Shown: piece by piece, positions 53,538 to 63,951 of the stretch
Position numbering within the stretch: the first letter of the stretch is position 1
How the letters are laid out: each line of letters begins with the position of its first letter
DNA from: an uncultured Selenomonadales bacterium
Lineage (GTDB): Bacteria; Bacillota; Negativicutes; Selenomonadales; Selenomonadaceae
Length of the DNA: 64,000 nt
Assembly: GCA_937901445.1 (NCBI GenBank)
Contig: CALDHY010000072.1
Span: 1 to 64,000, forward strand
Reading direction: 5' to 3'
Notes under the pieces: generated by a model
The model's database searches: none
What the model was told of the DNA's origin: nothing
Seen by the model: the letters and a program-made list of their open reading frames with translations, nothing else
Program-made: the position numbers and the translations under genes

Positions 53538-53741
53538 TTAAAGCATTGAGACATCTAACTTTTTCGTATTCAAAATTTTTGCCGTTTGAATTGCGGTCTT
53601 AATTGCTTCTTCAATATTTTTCTTTTCGATAACAGCTATTGCCGCTTCTGTCCTGTGACTTGTCGGCAACATCGCTGTAAAACTTGCTGTAACTCCTAAT
53701 ATTACGGCACTTACTGCCGCTGTTGCTTTGAACCACGACAT
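53538..53741 (-). pseudogene. trbJ: N-terminal piece of trbJ (VirB5-like), truncated
   Basis: A 67-residue frame with signal-like start (MSWFKATAAVSAVILGVTAS) and AAIAVIEKKNIEEAIKTAIQ, which fits the start of TrbJ conjugal transfer proteins. The ATG at 53741 follows GGAGGG at 53749-53754. It stops after KKLDVSML with no continuation on this strand. The missing C-terminal part has a plausible match on the opposite strand at 58387, suggesting an inversion broke the gene. It lies just after trbE remnants on the minus strand, the normal gene order. Confidence 0.6.
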
Positions 53742-53840
53742 AATTTTTCCCTCCATTATCAGTACTGAATTTTTTCCTCAAAATTTTAAACTTTTTTTAG
53801 TCTCTCTCTTACAATGCTACTATTATTCCTTCGTCACGAT

Positions 53841-55644
53841 TCAAACGGTACGCCAAAAAAATCTCCGCCTTTCTGTTTCAACTCTCGGCAACGTCAAATT
53901 CCTATATTCAATCCAGTACTTATTAAAATTTTCCTGCCCGTATTTTTCCAAAAGTTCACTTGTCTTTTTATTGTCCGCTTTATCGCTACATAAGCCAGAG
54001 AGAGCGGACAATTTTCTAACGCCAAATCATAAAGCCGACAACCTAACGGCGAAACATAATAATATTGCTTTTTCTTCACTGCACCCGCCAGCTCCGGATA
54101 TTGTCAGCGGTTGCAACGCCGTCTTTTATTCGGTCGATTGAATCGCATTTACTAAGTTTGTCATTCGCCTAAAACTTTTATCTTTGTAAGAGAAAACCGC
54201 AGAGCCATTCTTGTAACCATTGATTTTCTTTGTCGTTGTCTATTTGTGAAAGCGGCTGAAATGATACATGGTGCGGTTCATTACCCAAATCAAAAAATCT
54301 TCCGCCAACTCCTGCCGTTAATACCATTGACGAAGCCCCTTTAGCAAAGATAAATATTCCGGCGTCCTTATATTTGCTAAACGACGCCGCTATTATATTC
54401 AGCTGTACATTTTTCCCGCGCCTGTAGATCCGACAATTAATGTATGCCCTACGTGCAATGACAATCTGAAAGACGTATTTCCTGCAGTTTGTGCGTAATC
54501 AACGGCGGAGCTTGAAAATATTTATTGCGCGGGTCGCCCGCCCATATATCAGAAATTGACATCATATGTACTAAATTTGCACAAGATACCATTGGACGGC
54601 GTACAAATCGCCCTATATTGCCCGGCAAACTTCCCATCCAAGCGTCCACCGTGTTTAAATCTTCTATTTTGACGCGGAATCCCAAATTTATTAAAGTTTG
54701 CTCCACTAACTGCGCCTTTGCATTCGCTACTTCATCAAATCTCATCGCCGCCGTTTCGTTCAGATTATCCGGCGTTTCCTTATCCAACAGTAATTCTTTA
54801 AACCTTGTGACCCAGCGATATGCAAAATCTAACTGATTCAATCTGTCAAATATCCCAAATACTGAATTTCCCAAATATCATGCCGGCGTTATTATTCTGA
54901 CGTGTTTTTTCCTAAGCGCGGCTCAAGACCGCCATAAAAAGGAGAGTCATACAAATAAATATCCAACAATAAATTATTTTTCGGCATTTTCATTGAGCGC
55001 GGATTATCTGAAATGCACGAATGTAGGTAAGTCAACATTTCATCTTGATTCAGAAAATGTGCCGGTATCCTTAACGACGTAAATCCCCCCCATTAGTTTA
55101 CGCGGTTGCATAATAATTTGATTCAAAATGCTTGCCGTCCGAGAAAAATTTTTTGCGCTCATCGTCCATTGCCTTTGTTATCATATCCGGAAAATAAACA
55201 TCTGTTGCATACGATTTTGACGCAACTTTCTGCGCTTCAAAATATAAAATCCAACCCGTATCTAATCCTTGAAATGATGTGTTAAGTTGTTGCGTAATTA
55301 TTGCCGGTTGCTCTTTTATCGCGAAATTTAAATCCGAAGCTCTATATTTCCACGTCGTTTGTAAACTCCCGTCTTTATTCAGCACTATTGCCGGTTCGTG
55401 AATTATTCGCGCATACGGCATTGTATATTTCAAATATTCTTTCTTGCGGTTAAATCTGTCCATTCGATACATTTTTTGTGCGCGCCATTTCCTCAAGAAT
55501 TTTTTTGAATTTATTTTCCTGTTTTTCTGCTGACACTGACTCCTCATTTAAAATAAATTCCTCTACCGAATTAAATCCTGCTATTGGCGGCGTAGTATTT
55601 GCTAAATCCATTCCCGCCAAACTTCCCCACCATACATCTTTCAA
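53841..55644 (-). pseudogene. trbE: trbE/virB4 ATPase gene, frameshifted and internally deleted
   Basis: Read on the minus strand, successive pieces in different frames match a TrbE/VirB4 ATPase in order: RIIHEPAIVLNKDGSLQTTW and GLDTGWILYFEAQKV (about 55100-55450), GGLEPRLGKKHVRII, LDFAYRWVTRFKELL and LNTVDAWMGSLPGNIGRFV (54450-55000), Walker A VGSTGAGK near 54420, IFIFAKGASSMVLTAGVGG (54310) and finally KKQYYYVSPLGCRLYDLALE (54000-54090). The Walker B region between about 54195 and 54100 is missing. At least four frame changes are needed. It should have powered the conjugation channel; it is not functional as written. Confidence 0.75.
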
Positions 55645-55653
55645 GTTATATTT

Positions 55654-55887
55654 CTAAAAAATAAACGGTGTTTGTTTCGCCTGTAGATATTTTTCAAAAT
55701 GCGCGCGCGTTGCCTCATATTCTGAATCCTTTAATTGTAAAATAAAGCCGTTCCAACAATATCCGTTAAAATTCCATATTGCCCAGCCGCGTCGAAATTC
55801 CGGCATTTTTAAATTTTTCGTCAGATAATTTTTTTCGTAAGACTCATATTCGATAACGCTAAAACAACTTCCATCTTGTTGTTGCAT
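55654..55887 (-). CDS. Small unrecognised ORF between trbD and trbE remnants
   Basis: A 77-residue frame (MQQQDGSCFSVIEYESYEKN, RRGWAIWNFNGYCWNGFILQ) rich in aromatic residues. I do not recognise it. The following frame (VWWGSLAGMDLANTTPPIAG) leads into trbE, so this may be a broken part of a fused or inserted gene instead of a separate one. No good ribosome site is seen. Confidence 0.35.
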   Translation of the reverse strand: MQQQDGSCFSVIEYESYEKNYLTKNLKMPEFRRGWAIWNFNGYCWNGFILQLKDSEYEATRAHFEKYLQAKQTPFIF

Positions 55888-55985
55888 TACTTGCGGTAAA
55901 TTTATTCTGCCCCCATTAAAACTTCTGATACTTCCTCTGATTTTATTTCAAATTCTTTTAATAATTTTTTTAATTTAATAGATTT

Positions 55986-56216
55986 TCAAACAGTCAAAAA
56001 ATCGGTCGTCGCTCCTTGCCAAATATATACAGCCGAAATGAAACAGGAACGACACCGGCAGAATATACCAAAAATGAAAATTATGAATAAAAAAGCTATC
56101 AGCGCATTTACCATTATTGCACTTCTCGGCGCACCGAAAAATAATATCTGTTCCGTTAATGAACGATAAAACGGCAATTCATACCACGCTACCGATTTTA
56201 TTTCTTCATTTCCCAT
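55986..56216 (-). pseudogene. trbD: trbD (VirB3-like) remnant
   Basis: A 76-residue frame starting MGNEEIKSVAWYELPFYRSL with one hydrophobic hairpin (ALIAFLFIIFIFGIF). The alternate frame after that point gives a second hydrophobic stretch and LARSDDRFFDCLK, which suits the end of TrbD, so a frameshift lies near 56060-56080. It sits between trbC and trbE as in canonical operons. Confidence 0.6.
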
Positions 56217-56559
56217 TTTTCAGCCTCACGGAATTAAAAATCCTGTCGTTTGGCTTACGAATGTTGCCGCCCCCAACTACGCGCATCGCCGTTTTTGTAA
56301 CCTGATTCTCGATATTGAGAGCCCACGACGCCGCGCCTGTTGCCGCTCCGATTGTTACTATAGCCTTTGGTACCGGACCCGCCATTAAATTTTCCATTCT
56401 TGATAACGGTTGTGTTATTACTGAAATTGTATCGTCCGTTGTGCCACTTTGCGCATAACTCACTGAATCCGGCATAATTACTACTGCCGCTACTGCAAGC
56501 CCCATTCTTGCCGGTGTCCAACAATTGTCTTTCAAAAAATTTTTTACATTGCTTTTCAA
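56206..56559 (-). CDS. trbC: trbC/VirB2-type pilin-like protein, fused in frame to trbB
   Basis: About 117 residues: a signal-like segment (ARMGLAVAAVVIMPDSVSYA, predicted cleavage at AQS) followed by a hydrophobic helix (PKAIVTIGAATGAASWAL) and a basic tail. This is the plan of TrbC/VirB2 pilins. There is no stop between it and the trbB C-terminus, so it is read as a trbB-trbC fusion; the TTG at 56559 is a possible separate start but has no clear site. Overlaps trbD by 11 bp. Confidence 0.55.
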   Translation of the reverse strand: MKSNVKNFLKDNCWTPARMGLAVAAVVIMPDSVSYAQSGTTDDTISVITQPLSRMENLMAGPVPKAIVTIGAATGAASWALNIENQVTKTAMRVVGGGNIRKPNDRIFNSVRLKNGK

Positions 56560-57490
56560 ATTATATGCTTGAGTTGCGACGTTGTAACCATTAACTTCGA
56601 TTATATGTTCAACAATTCTGTTATTTCCCAAATGTTTCAAATAAACAATCAAATTCACCGCATACCCGATTGTTGCTTGTTGCGGATTCTGCGATACTCT
56701 CGCCGTCATATTTTCTAATCTTAAAAGCGCATCTTTTGCCAAGTTAGAATGTACTGTTGCGCAACCGCCGCCGTGTCCTGTTGACCAAACGTCCAAAAGT
56801 GCTAAAGCCTCTCCGCCGCGCACTTCGCCTACTACCATTCTGTCCGGCGTCATTCTCAAAACGCTCCTTAAACAATCGGACATCGTAAAACTTCTCATCG
56901 TTCGCATTGACACACAATCTGCCGCCTTACATTGCAATTCCGGCGTATCCTCTATCAAAATGACTCTATCATTCAACTTTGATATTTCCGCCAATATTGC
57001 ATTTAAAAACGCGGTCTTTCCGCTTTTCGTACCTCCTGCCGCTATGATATTTTTCTTGTCTTTTATTGCTTTAACTATGAATTTCCGTCAAAATTTTTTG
57101 TTTCACATAATCTTCAAAGGTAAAAATTTTTTTCGGATGTTTTCTGATATTCAAATTCGGTGATAATACTATACTTGGCAAATTCCCTTCAAAGCGGCAC
57201 TTGTCAAAATATTCATTTTCTGGAATTTCGGCATCTAAGGCGGGTTTTTCTTCAATTACAAGCTGATTCGTCAACGCCGCCACATTTAAAATTATTTGCT
57301 TTACTTGTGCAGAATTAAGCGTTATTTCCGTAAATTGTCGCCCGTTTAAACCATCTGTCCATACTTTACCGTCTGGATTAATATAAACTTCAAAAATTTT
57401 TTCATCTTTCAAAAAGGGCAGAAGTTCATTCATACAGTTGACCAGCGTCATCATTGTTATTTTAAAGGTCTCGTTATTCTCCGTCTCCAT
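56560..57490 (-). pseudogene. trbB: trbB/virB11 secretion ATPase gene, frameshifted
   Basis: The N-terminal 139 residues (LPFLKDEKIFEVYINPDGKV, ENEYFDKCRFEGNLPSI) end at 57071. The rest continues in another frame from about 57073: IIAAGGTKSGKTAFLN (Walker A), VILIEDTPELQC (Asp box), DRMVVGEVRGGEALALLDVW (Walker B region) and GHGGGCATVHSN. Together they make a nearly full TrbB/VirB11 hexameric ATPase interrupted by a single frame change. Its product would energise pilus assembly. Confidence 0.78.
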
Positions 57491-57977
57491 TTATGTATTG
57501 TTCCCAACTTTCTTTGTATTTTCTTTGCCTGAATTAAATTCGGACATTATTTTTTCTGCTATTTTAATTTCTTCTAATTCCGCTTGTGATTTTTCCGGCG
57601 CACTCTTTTCAATTTCCCCTCCACAATATTTTACGACTGTGTCAACGTTTTCTACATTTTCGTTTCGGCTTTGATTTTTTCCGTTAATTTCGGTAATATC
57701 TTGACTTCCTGTAAAAGACTTAATGTTTTCATTTGAGTTGCGCTCCTTTTTGTTTTAATTCTATTTTATTTTTTTCAGCTTTTTCTTTTGCCGCTTTTCT
57801 TGCTTCATATTCTTTTTCAAGTTGGACTGCCCGCGCTTTTTTTCGCGTTCAATTTTTTCTCCGGCGTTGACTGAAAATAAATCTTCATACGACAAAACTT
57901 TTGTTACATTATCACTCTAAAGCGGATTTAGTGAATTTAGGACATTCTTTTTCGTAGCCGTGTTCTTTTATATAAAT
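57491..57977 (-). other. Degenerate tail region of traG
   Basis: Between traG and trbB remnants, minus-strand frames encode a charged, coiled-coil-like sequence (KEYEARKAAKEKAEKNKIEL; ELEEIKIAEKIMSEFNS) broken by several stops and frame changes. It resembles the low-complexity C-terminal tail of TraG-type coupling proteins or a small gene now decayed. No intact gene is supported. Confidence 0.4.
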
Positions 57978-58388
57978 TTATTGATACATCGCTAATCTTT
58001 TTGTAAAAAATGGTTTAAGATAATATCTTAATTTGTTGCCGTATATTAGACGGTGTCCCGCTGCGAATACCAATTCTTTTTCGGCACTCATATGACTTAC
58101 TTCGTCAGGCGTCATTAATTCTCGCCCTGTAAATGATTCTGAATTTGAACCTTTGCCTAAGCCGCCGCCGTCTGAATGACTGATTGTCGTTATTGTTTTC
58201 TTGCCGAGATTTTTTGAAATGGATTCTGCGGTTACCGCTCCTGAATCTAAATCTGGAGTGAAATATATGTACGCGTGGCAATTTGAGGCTATACTGTTAT
58301 CTTTCGTGTATTCTTTGTTCAGCTGATTAACGTCCTGTGCCACTATGCAAACTTTTATTCCATATCCGGCGCAAACTGCCAGCGCAAG
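57978..58388 (-). pseudogene. traG: C-terminal fragment of traG/virD4 coupling protein
   Basis: The minus-strand frame open from 58388 reads LALAVCAGYGIKVCIVAQDV, NQLNKEYTKDNSIASNCHAY and TPDLDSGAVTAESISKNLGK, the characteristic C-terminal part of VirD4/TraG ATPases. Everything upstream (Walker A, membrane part) is absent: at 58388 the sequence changes abruptly to a plus-strand trbJ-like frame. This is a rearrangement breakpoint. Confidence 0.7.
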
Positions 58389-58536
58389 TCAAAAAATAGG
58401 GAATGAAAGAATAGAAAATATTGAAGATGCCAAAAAAACTCTGGAAGCGTCAAACAATGCAGAAGGACAGCAACAAGTACTGCAAGCCGCGAGCGAAAGA
58501 ATACTTAAAAATTCAACAAATATTTCAAAAAAGTAG
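58387..58536 (+). pseudogene. trbJ: C-terminal trbJ-like fragment
   Basis: IENIEDAKKTLEASNNAEGQ and QQVLQAASERILKN fit the second half of TrbJ. The fragment begins at the breakpoint shared with traG and lacks a start and signal peptide; it could be the missing end of the piece at 53538-53741. A frame change near 58533 leads towards the next gene. Confidence 0.55.
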
Positions 58537-58568
58537 TATCAGATAACAATGCGGCGGTAAGTGAAATA

Positions 58569-60141
58569 ATGACCGGAAGCGCGGGCTTTGGTACAACATT
58601 TCAAACACAACCGGGTAATTTAATCAAAGGTCTTTTAGCATCAGCCAAAATAATTGCAGTGATAATGACGGATGTTGCCGGTTGTATGGTTTGTTTTGGA
58701 ATACAGGACGTCAAGAAAACATTTTGGAATTGGATATTGGGAATAGGACTGGCAATAAATTTTGGTGATTTAATTTTAAATTTATGGGGCGTCCAAGATG
58801 TTTCATCGCCGACCAAAATTGAAGATTACAAACTGCTAATGAAAAGCGAAGATGATCCTTCGATTGATATTTTAAGCCCGTTTATGCGCTATTATATAAG
58901 CGTAATAATGAGCGGGGCGTCAGTAATTGCGCCATACGCTATAAATTTAACTTTGATATTGGCAATGACAGACGGCGCAATAAAAGTATCGTTAGATTTA
59001 ATATATGGCGACAAAATAAAATTTTTTGTGATGACAGTATTAAAAGTTGGCTTTTTTATATTTTTGATACAAAGTTGGGTAGGAACAAATTCAAGTTATC
59101 AGTTAATGCCCGCGTTAAGTTCAGGATTTGAAACAATGGGCTATACAGCCGGAGGCGCAGAAGAAATGGTCACGGCGTACAGTAAATAATGACAAATGCG
59201 CTAAACTTTTTCAATATCTTTTGGGAACACGCGCAACAACAAAATTTGCTGACAATATTTATTGGCTTAGTTTGCGTAGTTGCGGCGGTTGTGATTCTAT
59301 TCTTGACGGCATTAGAAATGTTTATGGTAAGGATTGAATTTTGGACAATGGCACTGATAACCATTCCGTTGTTGCCGTTCGGCGTTATTGGTCAATTAAA
59401 ATTTTTATCGGAAAAAAGCAATAGGTACAATGTTTAATTTTGCGATAAAAATATTTGTTGTAGCATTCATCGCAACATTGTCGGTAAATATTTTAACCGG
59501 CTTAGTATATAACGCGCGGGAAGTAGCAACTTCAGCTGATTTTATAGGAAATAGCAGCTATTTTTTACAAGTTTTGTTGTACGCGCTGATTTTATTTTAT
59601 ATGACAAAGAAAATACCGGAATTAGTATCGGGGCTTTTATCCGGTAATCCTTCATTAAGCGGAGGCGGTATGAAAGAAATGGCAATGAGTGCGGCAAAAG
59701 GCGGCGGAATTGCGGGCGCAGTAGTTGGCGGAATGAAGGCGTTATCAGAATCAGCAGGAGCAATGACGCACTATGGAGGCAAGGGAAATTTTGGAGCAAA
59801 TGCCTTGAGTTTTGCAAATGCGGCAGGCGGAAAAGCAATGTCAATGATGGGACAAGCGGCAAGCGCAGGATTAAAAGCGGCAATGTGCAGAAACCCCGCG
59901 TATCAATGTTATCAAAATGCAATATCTTTATTGGGAAACAAATCAAACGGGCTTTTGATGAAAGATTCTGCTGGCAAAACGAGAGCCAATGCAAACGGTA
60001 GCGGCGTTACAAAATTTGAATAATGGTAAAAATGCTCCGACCGTGACAGAAAAAATATCTAACGCGGCGCAGAGTGTTACAAATACGGCAAGCGATATTA
60101 AAGATACGGTGCAAGAATTGAGTAAGAAAATTAGGAAGTAG
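58569..60141 (+). pseudogene. trbL: trbL/virB6 membrane channel gene in several frames
   Basis: Three overlapping frames (58569-59189, 59189-59437, 59430-60023) plus a tail to 60141 line up as one TrbL-like protein: hydrophobic segments (FWNWILGIGLAINFGDLILN), the TrbL core ALEMFMVRIEFWTMALITIP...FGVIGQLKFLSEKS, then FNFAIKIFVVAFIATLSVNI and a Gly/Ala-rich tail. The junctions are TAATG and an 8-bp overlap, so coupled separate genes are possible, but the core is split between two frames, which favours frameshift decay. The role would be the inner-membrane channel of the conjugation system. Confidence 0.6.
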
Positions 60142-60145
60142 AGGG

Positions 60146-60871
60146 GTGAAAATAGCGTTGAAACGTGTTGTAGCCATTCTGATAGTAACATTAAATCTGC
60201 TTGTAGGACACGCTTTAGCCGCTTATGACCCCGAATATGGAGACGCTTATACTACACTGCCGGTAATGAGTGTATTAAATCCGTTGGAAGGCTCTTTGAT
60301 GATAACTTCTGAATTTTCATTGATAGGGCGAACGCATTCGGTATTTGGAAGTGTCAGACCGCACAAGGGAACAGATTTAGGCGCAAATATGGGAGATAAT
60401 ATTTACGCTTCGCTTGCAGGAACAGTAACATATTCCGGTTGGGCGGAAGGTTATGGAAATATAGTGTACATTCTCTCAAGAGTGGGCAGTTACAACGTTG
60501 AAACGCGCTATGCTCATTGCTCCGCGCTTTTAGTAAATTCAAATACGCAAGTTGCGGCGGGAATGATAATAGCGAAAGTCGGCGATACAGGCTGGGCAAC
60601 AGGTCCTCATTTGCATTTTGAAATAAGAATTAATGGCAAGCCGATAAATCCGCGCAGATATTTAAAAGGGTTGCCGCCGTCAAGTGGTACAGGCTATGGT
60701 GAATTGCCGGATTCAATCAAAAATGTATTTGACTCCGCTTACGATTTTGGAAAACCATTGCGGGAAGTAATAGAAAAAGTCGGCGTACAATGCCAAAACG
60801 CACTAAAAAATTTTAATAGGCGTCGGCAAGTGGATTTTGATAGTGCGGATAACAATAGATTTAGCGATTAG
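60146..60871 (+). CDS. M23-family peptidoglycan endopeptidase
   Basis: A 241-residue protein with signal peptide (VVAILIVTLNLLVGHALA) and a LytM/M23 domain: RPHKGTDLGA (zinc His and Asp), YAHCSALLV and GPHLHFEIR (HxH). All metal ligands are present, so it is probably active. The GTG start follows GAGGGGTG. It is one of the few intact genes of the element and would open the cell wall for the conjugation machine. Confidence 0.85.
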   Translation: MKIALKRVVAILIVTLNLLVGHALAAYDPEYGDAYTTLPVMSVLNPLEGSLMITSEFSLIGRTHSVFGSVRPHKGTDLGANMGDNIYASLAGTVTYSGWAEGYGNIVYILSRVGSYNVETRYAHCSALLVNSNTQVAAGMIIAKVGDTGWATGPHLHFEIRINGKPINPRRYLKGLPPSSGTGYGELPDSIKNVFDSAYDFGKPLREVIEKVGVQCQNALKNFNRRRQVDFDSADNNRFSD

Positions 60872-61497
60872 CTCAAGTTTATATGTAATAGATAAAGACA
60901 GCGGCGCAGAATTTTTAACAGAAATTATGTACAAAGTAATATTTTATGTGGTGCTGATATATTTCTTGTTGAATTGGAGACAGCGTAGCAAATTTTGCAA
61001 AAGAAATGTTCACCGGATTTGGCGGCTTGATGATGGGCGCAAGCGGAAAAGAGGCAATGGAAGCCGTATCAGACCCAATGGATATAATCTCAAAGGGCGT
61101 ACACATAATCGCGCCAATTTACAATGAACTTTTTAAAATTCACGGCGTAATGGACTTAATAACGAAAGTAGCATTGTGTTTGCCGTCGCTATTTTTTGCA
61201 GTAATATTAACAATCTGCTTTTTCTCAATAGCTCTGCAAATAACTTTGGCGTATATTGAATTTTATATTTCAATGGTAACGAGTTATGTAACATTTTTCT
61301 TGTCGGGGCTTAAACAAACGCGAAAATATGCGGTAAATGCAATAGTTACAGTCTCAATCAAGTTGATGTTTTTCTGTATGTTTTCGCTGATGATACAGAT
61401 GATTATAAAAAATATAGCGGTAGAAGATTTTTACACCTTAGGCGGCGAAACTTCCAAAATAGAAATTGAGACAAACGGCGCAATAAATTCAATATAG
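60846..61497 (+). pseudogene. Second trbL/virB6-like membrane protein, frameshifted
   Basis: A first piece (ITIDLAISSSLYVIDKDSGA, EIMYKVIFYVVLIYFLLNWR) passes by a frame change near 60975 into DSVANFAKEMFTGFGGLMMG, then VALCLPSLFFAVILTICFFS, ALQITLAYIEFYISMVTSYV and a TrbL-like core. Several transmembrane helices are predicted. A further frame change at the end (about 61495) leads into the next segment. Confidence 0.55.
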
Positions 61498-61818
61498 AAA
61501 ATTCGCCGGTAACAGCAGAAGAACCGCACGCTCCGGCGTGGACGCCGACAAATCAAGATAATATTGCAAGATATATTTTAACGGGCTATTACAAAAAATA
61601 TGGTTCATATGAAATAGCGGCGCGTTGTTGGAATCAAGGTGAAGGCGGCAGACTAAATTCAGACGCAGATATATATTGGGCTAAAGTGTCAAGCGTAAAT
61701 CCAACAACGAGCGGATTCACTGCGCCGCAGGTAACAATAAATATGATGTTGCTTTTCAAGGTAACGTTTGTTGCGTTGATGTTTGTATATGGGAAGTCGA
61801 GTATCAAAATTGGTACTT
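61497..61818 (+). pseudogene. Unassigned continuation segment in the conjugation region
   Basis: An open frame without a start reads ENSPVTAEEPHAPAWTPTNQ, YKKYGSYEIAARCWNQGEGG and ends with a hydrophobic stretch (MMLLFKVTFVALMFVY). A shifted frame after 61790 continues as WEVEYQNWYLNNSVMAALNL to about 61872. It is probably the tail of the preceding membrane protein plus a decayed piece; I cannot name it. Confidence 0.35.
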
Positions 61819-61869
61819 AAACAATTCGGTAATGGCGGCTTTAAATTTACAAGCGAAGGAGTATAGAAA

Positions 61870-62738
61870 ATGAAAACAAAGAAAAAATAGCGGTAATTCT
61901 TGGACTCGGATTATTTAGCGGTTACAGTTTAATAGCGTATGCGCACTCAATTCCAGGAGTTACGAAACCTTTTAATCCACCGGCTTACTACAGCTTAACT
62001 GAAATATCGTGGGCAGATAGTCCGTCGCCGTTTGCATTAAGAGATTTAGCAAGGAATTTAGGTAACGTTTACGATTATACGCGGCACTTAAAGTCTATTT
62101 TATTCGGCAACAAATTTGAGAAGACAGCCGATACCGCTACATTTCAAACTGAAAACGACGAAATAAATACAACTCCATTCACTGAAGAAATATTTTCAGA
62201 AACAGCCGGTGCTTTAAACGTTATAAACTTGGGAACAGAAAAAATTTCAACAACGGTAAACTTAGATGAAGTAAGTTCTTATTTGAGGCAAGGCAACGAT
62301 GATGATTGGGAAAGTTACGATCCGCATTATTATATTCAGCAGGAAAAATATAAATGGCTGTCCGGCACATACAGAAATTTTGCAGATGGTGCAAGGCAAG
62401 AAATAGCCGAAACAGAAAAATCAATCAACGCGGCGAAAAAAATCTTTCAGCACACAAACATAGCAGAAGGTGAAATTCAAATGTATCAAGCGCAAAATGA
62501 ATTGAAAACGCTGTTGGCGTATGAACTTGCGCGGCAAAATGCGCTTGATTCAAATTTAGCTCAAATACAAGCGGTATATCAAACTTCCGAATACGATGAA
62601 AATGTAGCGTCCGCGTACATTGATTCAATTACAAAATTTGATGTGCCAGACCCGTATGACGAAGTAACTTTTCAAATGCTGAAAGAAGAATATAGCTATG
62701 ACAAGCCCAAATTGTCGGGAATGCCGGATTTTAAATAG
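61870..62738 (+). pseudogene. trbJ/virB5-like gene with a frameshift in an A-run
   Basis: ATG at 61870 with AAGGAG upstream begins MKTKKK and hits a stop; one extra A in the A6 run (about 61882-61887) would continue into IAVILGLGLFSGYSLIAYA, a perfect signal peptide end, followed by HSIPGVTKPF and an unbroken frame to 62738. The mature part has coiled-coil segments (ARQEIAETEKSINAAKKIFQ, IAEGEIQMYQAQNELKTLLA) typical of TrbJ/VirB5 minor pilus proteins. A single base separates it from an intact gene, so recent decay, slippage or a sequencing error are all possible. Confidence 0.6.
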
Positions 62739-62745
62739 AAGGTGA

Positions 62746-63582
62746 AATTTATTTTCAGATTATGAATCTGTTGAAGAAAATAATGTTATTGTCGGAGCGG
62801 TTCTTAAAGCCACTGAAGAAGTTGACGACAAAGAATCTGTAAAACAATCTAAGCGAATAGAAGATTTTGGAGAAAAAATCGGAGGCGCGCGGAAAGATTT
62901 ATATGCGGCGTATTGCGATTTGGTAAGAGAAGCGGTAGCGAATGACGCAGATAAAATGCCGCTGTCAAAGTTATTTCCTGCGCCGAATTATCAAAAATTA
63001 TTGGAGCTCGGAATAGAAAGTTGGAAAGTTGACGCCGTAAGAGCAATGCGCGATACAATTCCAAGAAAGCCGCAAAAATATTCGTGGTTAATAAGCGAAT
63101 GGGCAAGAAAAATGGAAGTCCTGCGCGATATGTCAATAAGTGTTTTGGAGGATAAGTGGACAAAGGAAGAATTTGACGAGGAACTGGAAAAATTTAAAAC
63201 GCTTGATTCTGAATATAGCGCGCTTATTCCAACAAGAGAAATTATTGCTGAACAAATCGCAGATAAAATTTTAATGTATCAAGTAATGGGACACGAAAAA
63301 GACTGCTCGGCGTTGGAATTTTGCGAAAAGTACCGAAATATTGATGAAACTGACGATAGAACCGTAGAATTAAGAGAAATGCACGGAGAATACCGTTATA
63401 AGGTGATTTGTGCGGGCTACAGTAAATTGGACGCGCTGGAGCGTTATCATAGCGATGGAAGTACGATAATGGCTAGAAATAGCTGTAACAAAACTTTTAA
63501 AGTTTCTGGTGTCGGTGGTGGATTTACAAAAGCGTATGCAAGTTCTAAGGTTACTGACAATAAATTTGAATTGTATGCTTAA
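62746..63582 (+). CDS. Polyvalent-protein-associated domain fragment
   Basis: The frame is open from 62746 (a TGA lies just before) and includes EKIGGARKDLYAAYCDLVRE, a motif I associate with large polyvalent proteins of mobile elements, followed by LGIESWKVDAVRAMRDTIPR and a charged helical region. No ATG, GTG or TTG lies near the AAGGTGA at 62738-62744, so the start seems damaged. The last ~50 residues (SGVGGGFTKAYASSKVTDNK) look different and may be unrelated. Assignment from recalled motif only. Confidence 0.4.
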   Translation, partial: NLFSDYESVEENNVIVGAVLKATEEVDDKESVKQSKRIEDFGEKIGGARKDLYAAYCDLVREAVANDADKMPLSKLFPAPNYQKLLELGIESWKVDAVRAMRDTIPRKPQKYSWLISEWARKMEVLRDMSISVLEDKWTKEEFDEELEKFKTLDSEYSALIPTREIIAEQIADKILMYQVMGHEKDCSALEFCEKYRNIDETDDRTVELREMHGEYRYKVICAGYSKLDALERYHSDGSTIMARNSCNKTFKVSGVGGGFTKAYASSKVTDNKFELYA

Positions 63583-63609
63583 TCGTACGGATATTTCGAT
63601 TTAAAATAA

Positions 63610-63951
63610 CACGACGCAACTGCAACCAAAAATATTACTCATACAGACGCAACGGCAAGTACAAATAGTTTGAGAATTTATGGAGACGACAGAGCAAATA
63701 TAATTCAAGCCGGCGGAGATGGCTATTACGATACGCAATACATTATTGGCGGTAAAGGCGACGATGCATTGTACAGCAGTTCCATTGCACGTACATATTT
63801 TTATTACACCAAAGGTGATGGTAATGATACGAGTATGGATTCAATTATTGAAGAAAATTATTCCGTAACAAACATTGAAACCTCAGACTTTAATTCGCTT
63901 ACAAACGACGAATTTAATTTAACTTACAGCCAAACTGAAGATCAGAAATAA
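63610..63951 (+). CDS. RTX-like calcium-binding repeat fragment
   Basis: An open frame without a clear start contains nonapeptide-like turns (GGKGDDALYS, YTKGDGNDTS) and a beginning RIYGDDRANIIQAGGDG, as in haemolysin-type Ca-binding repeats. A TAA at 63607 bounds it upstream. It is too short to be a full RTX protein and is probably the C-terminal remnant of one, or a piece of a surface protein. Confidence 0.45.
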   Translation, partial: HDATATKNITHTDATASTNSLRIYGDDRANIIQAGGDGYYDTQYIIGGKGDDALYSSSIARTYFYYTKGDGNDTSMDSIIEENYSVTNIETSDFNSLTNDEFNLTYSQTEDQK

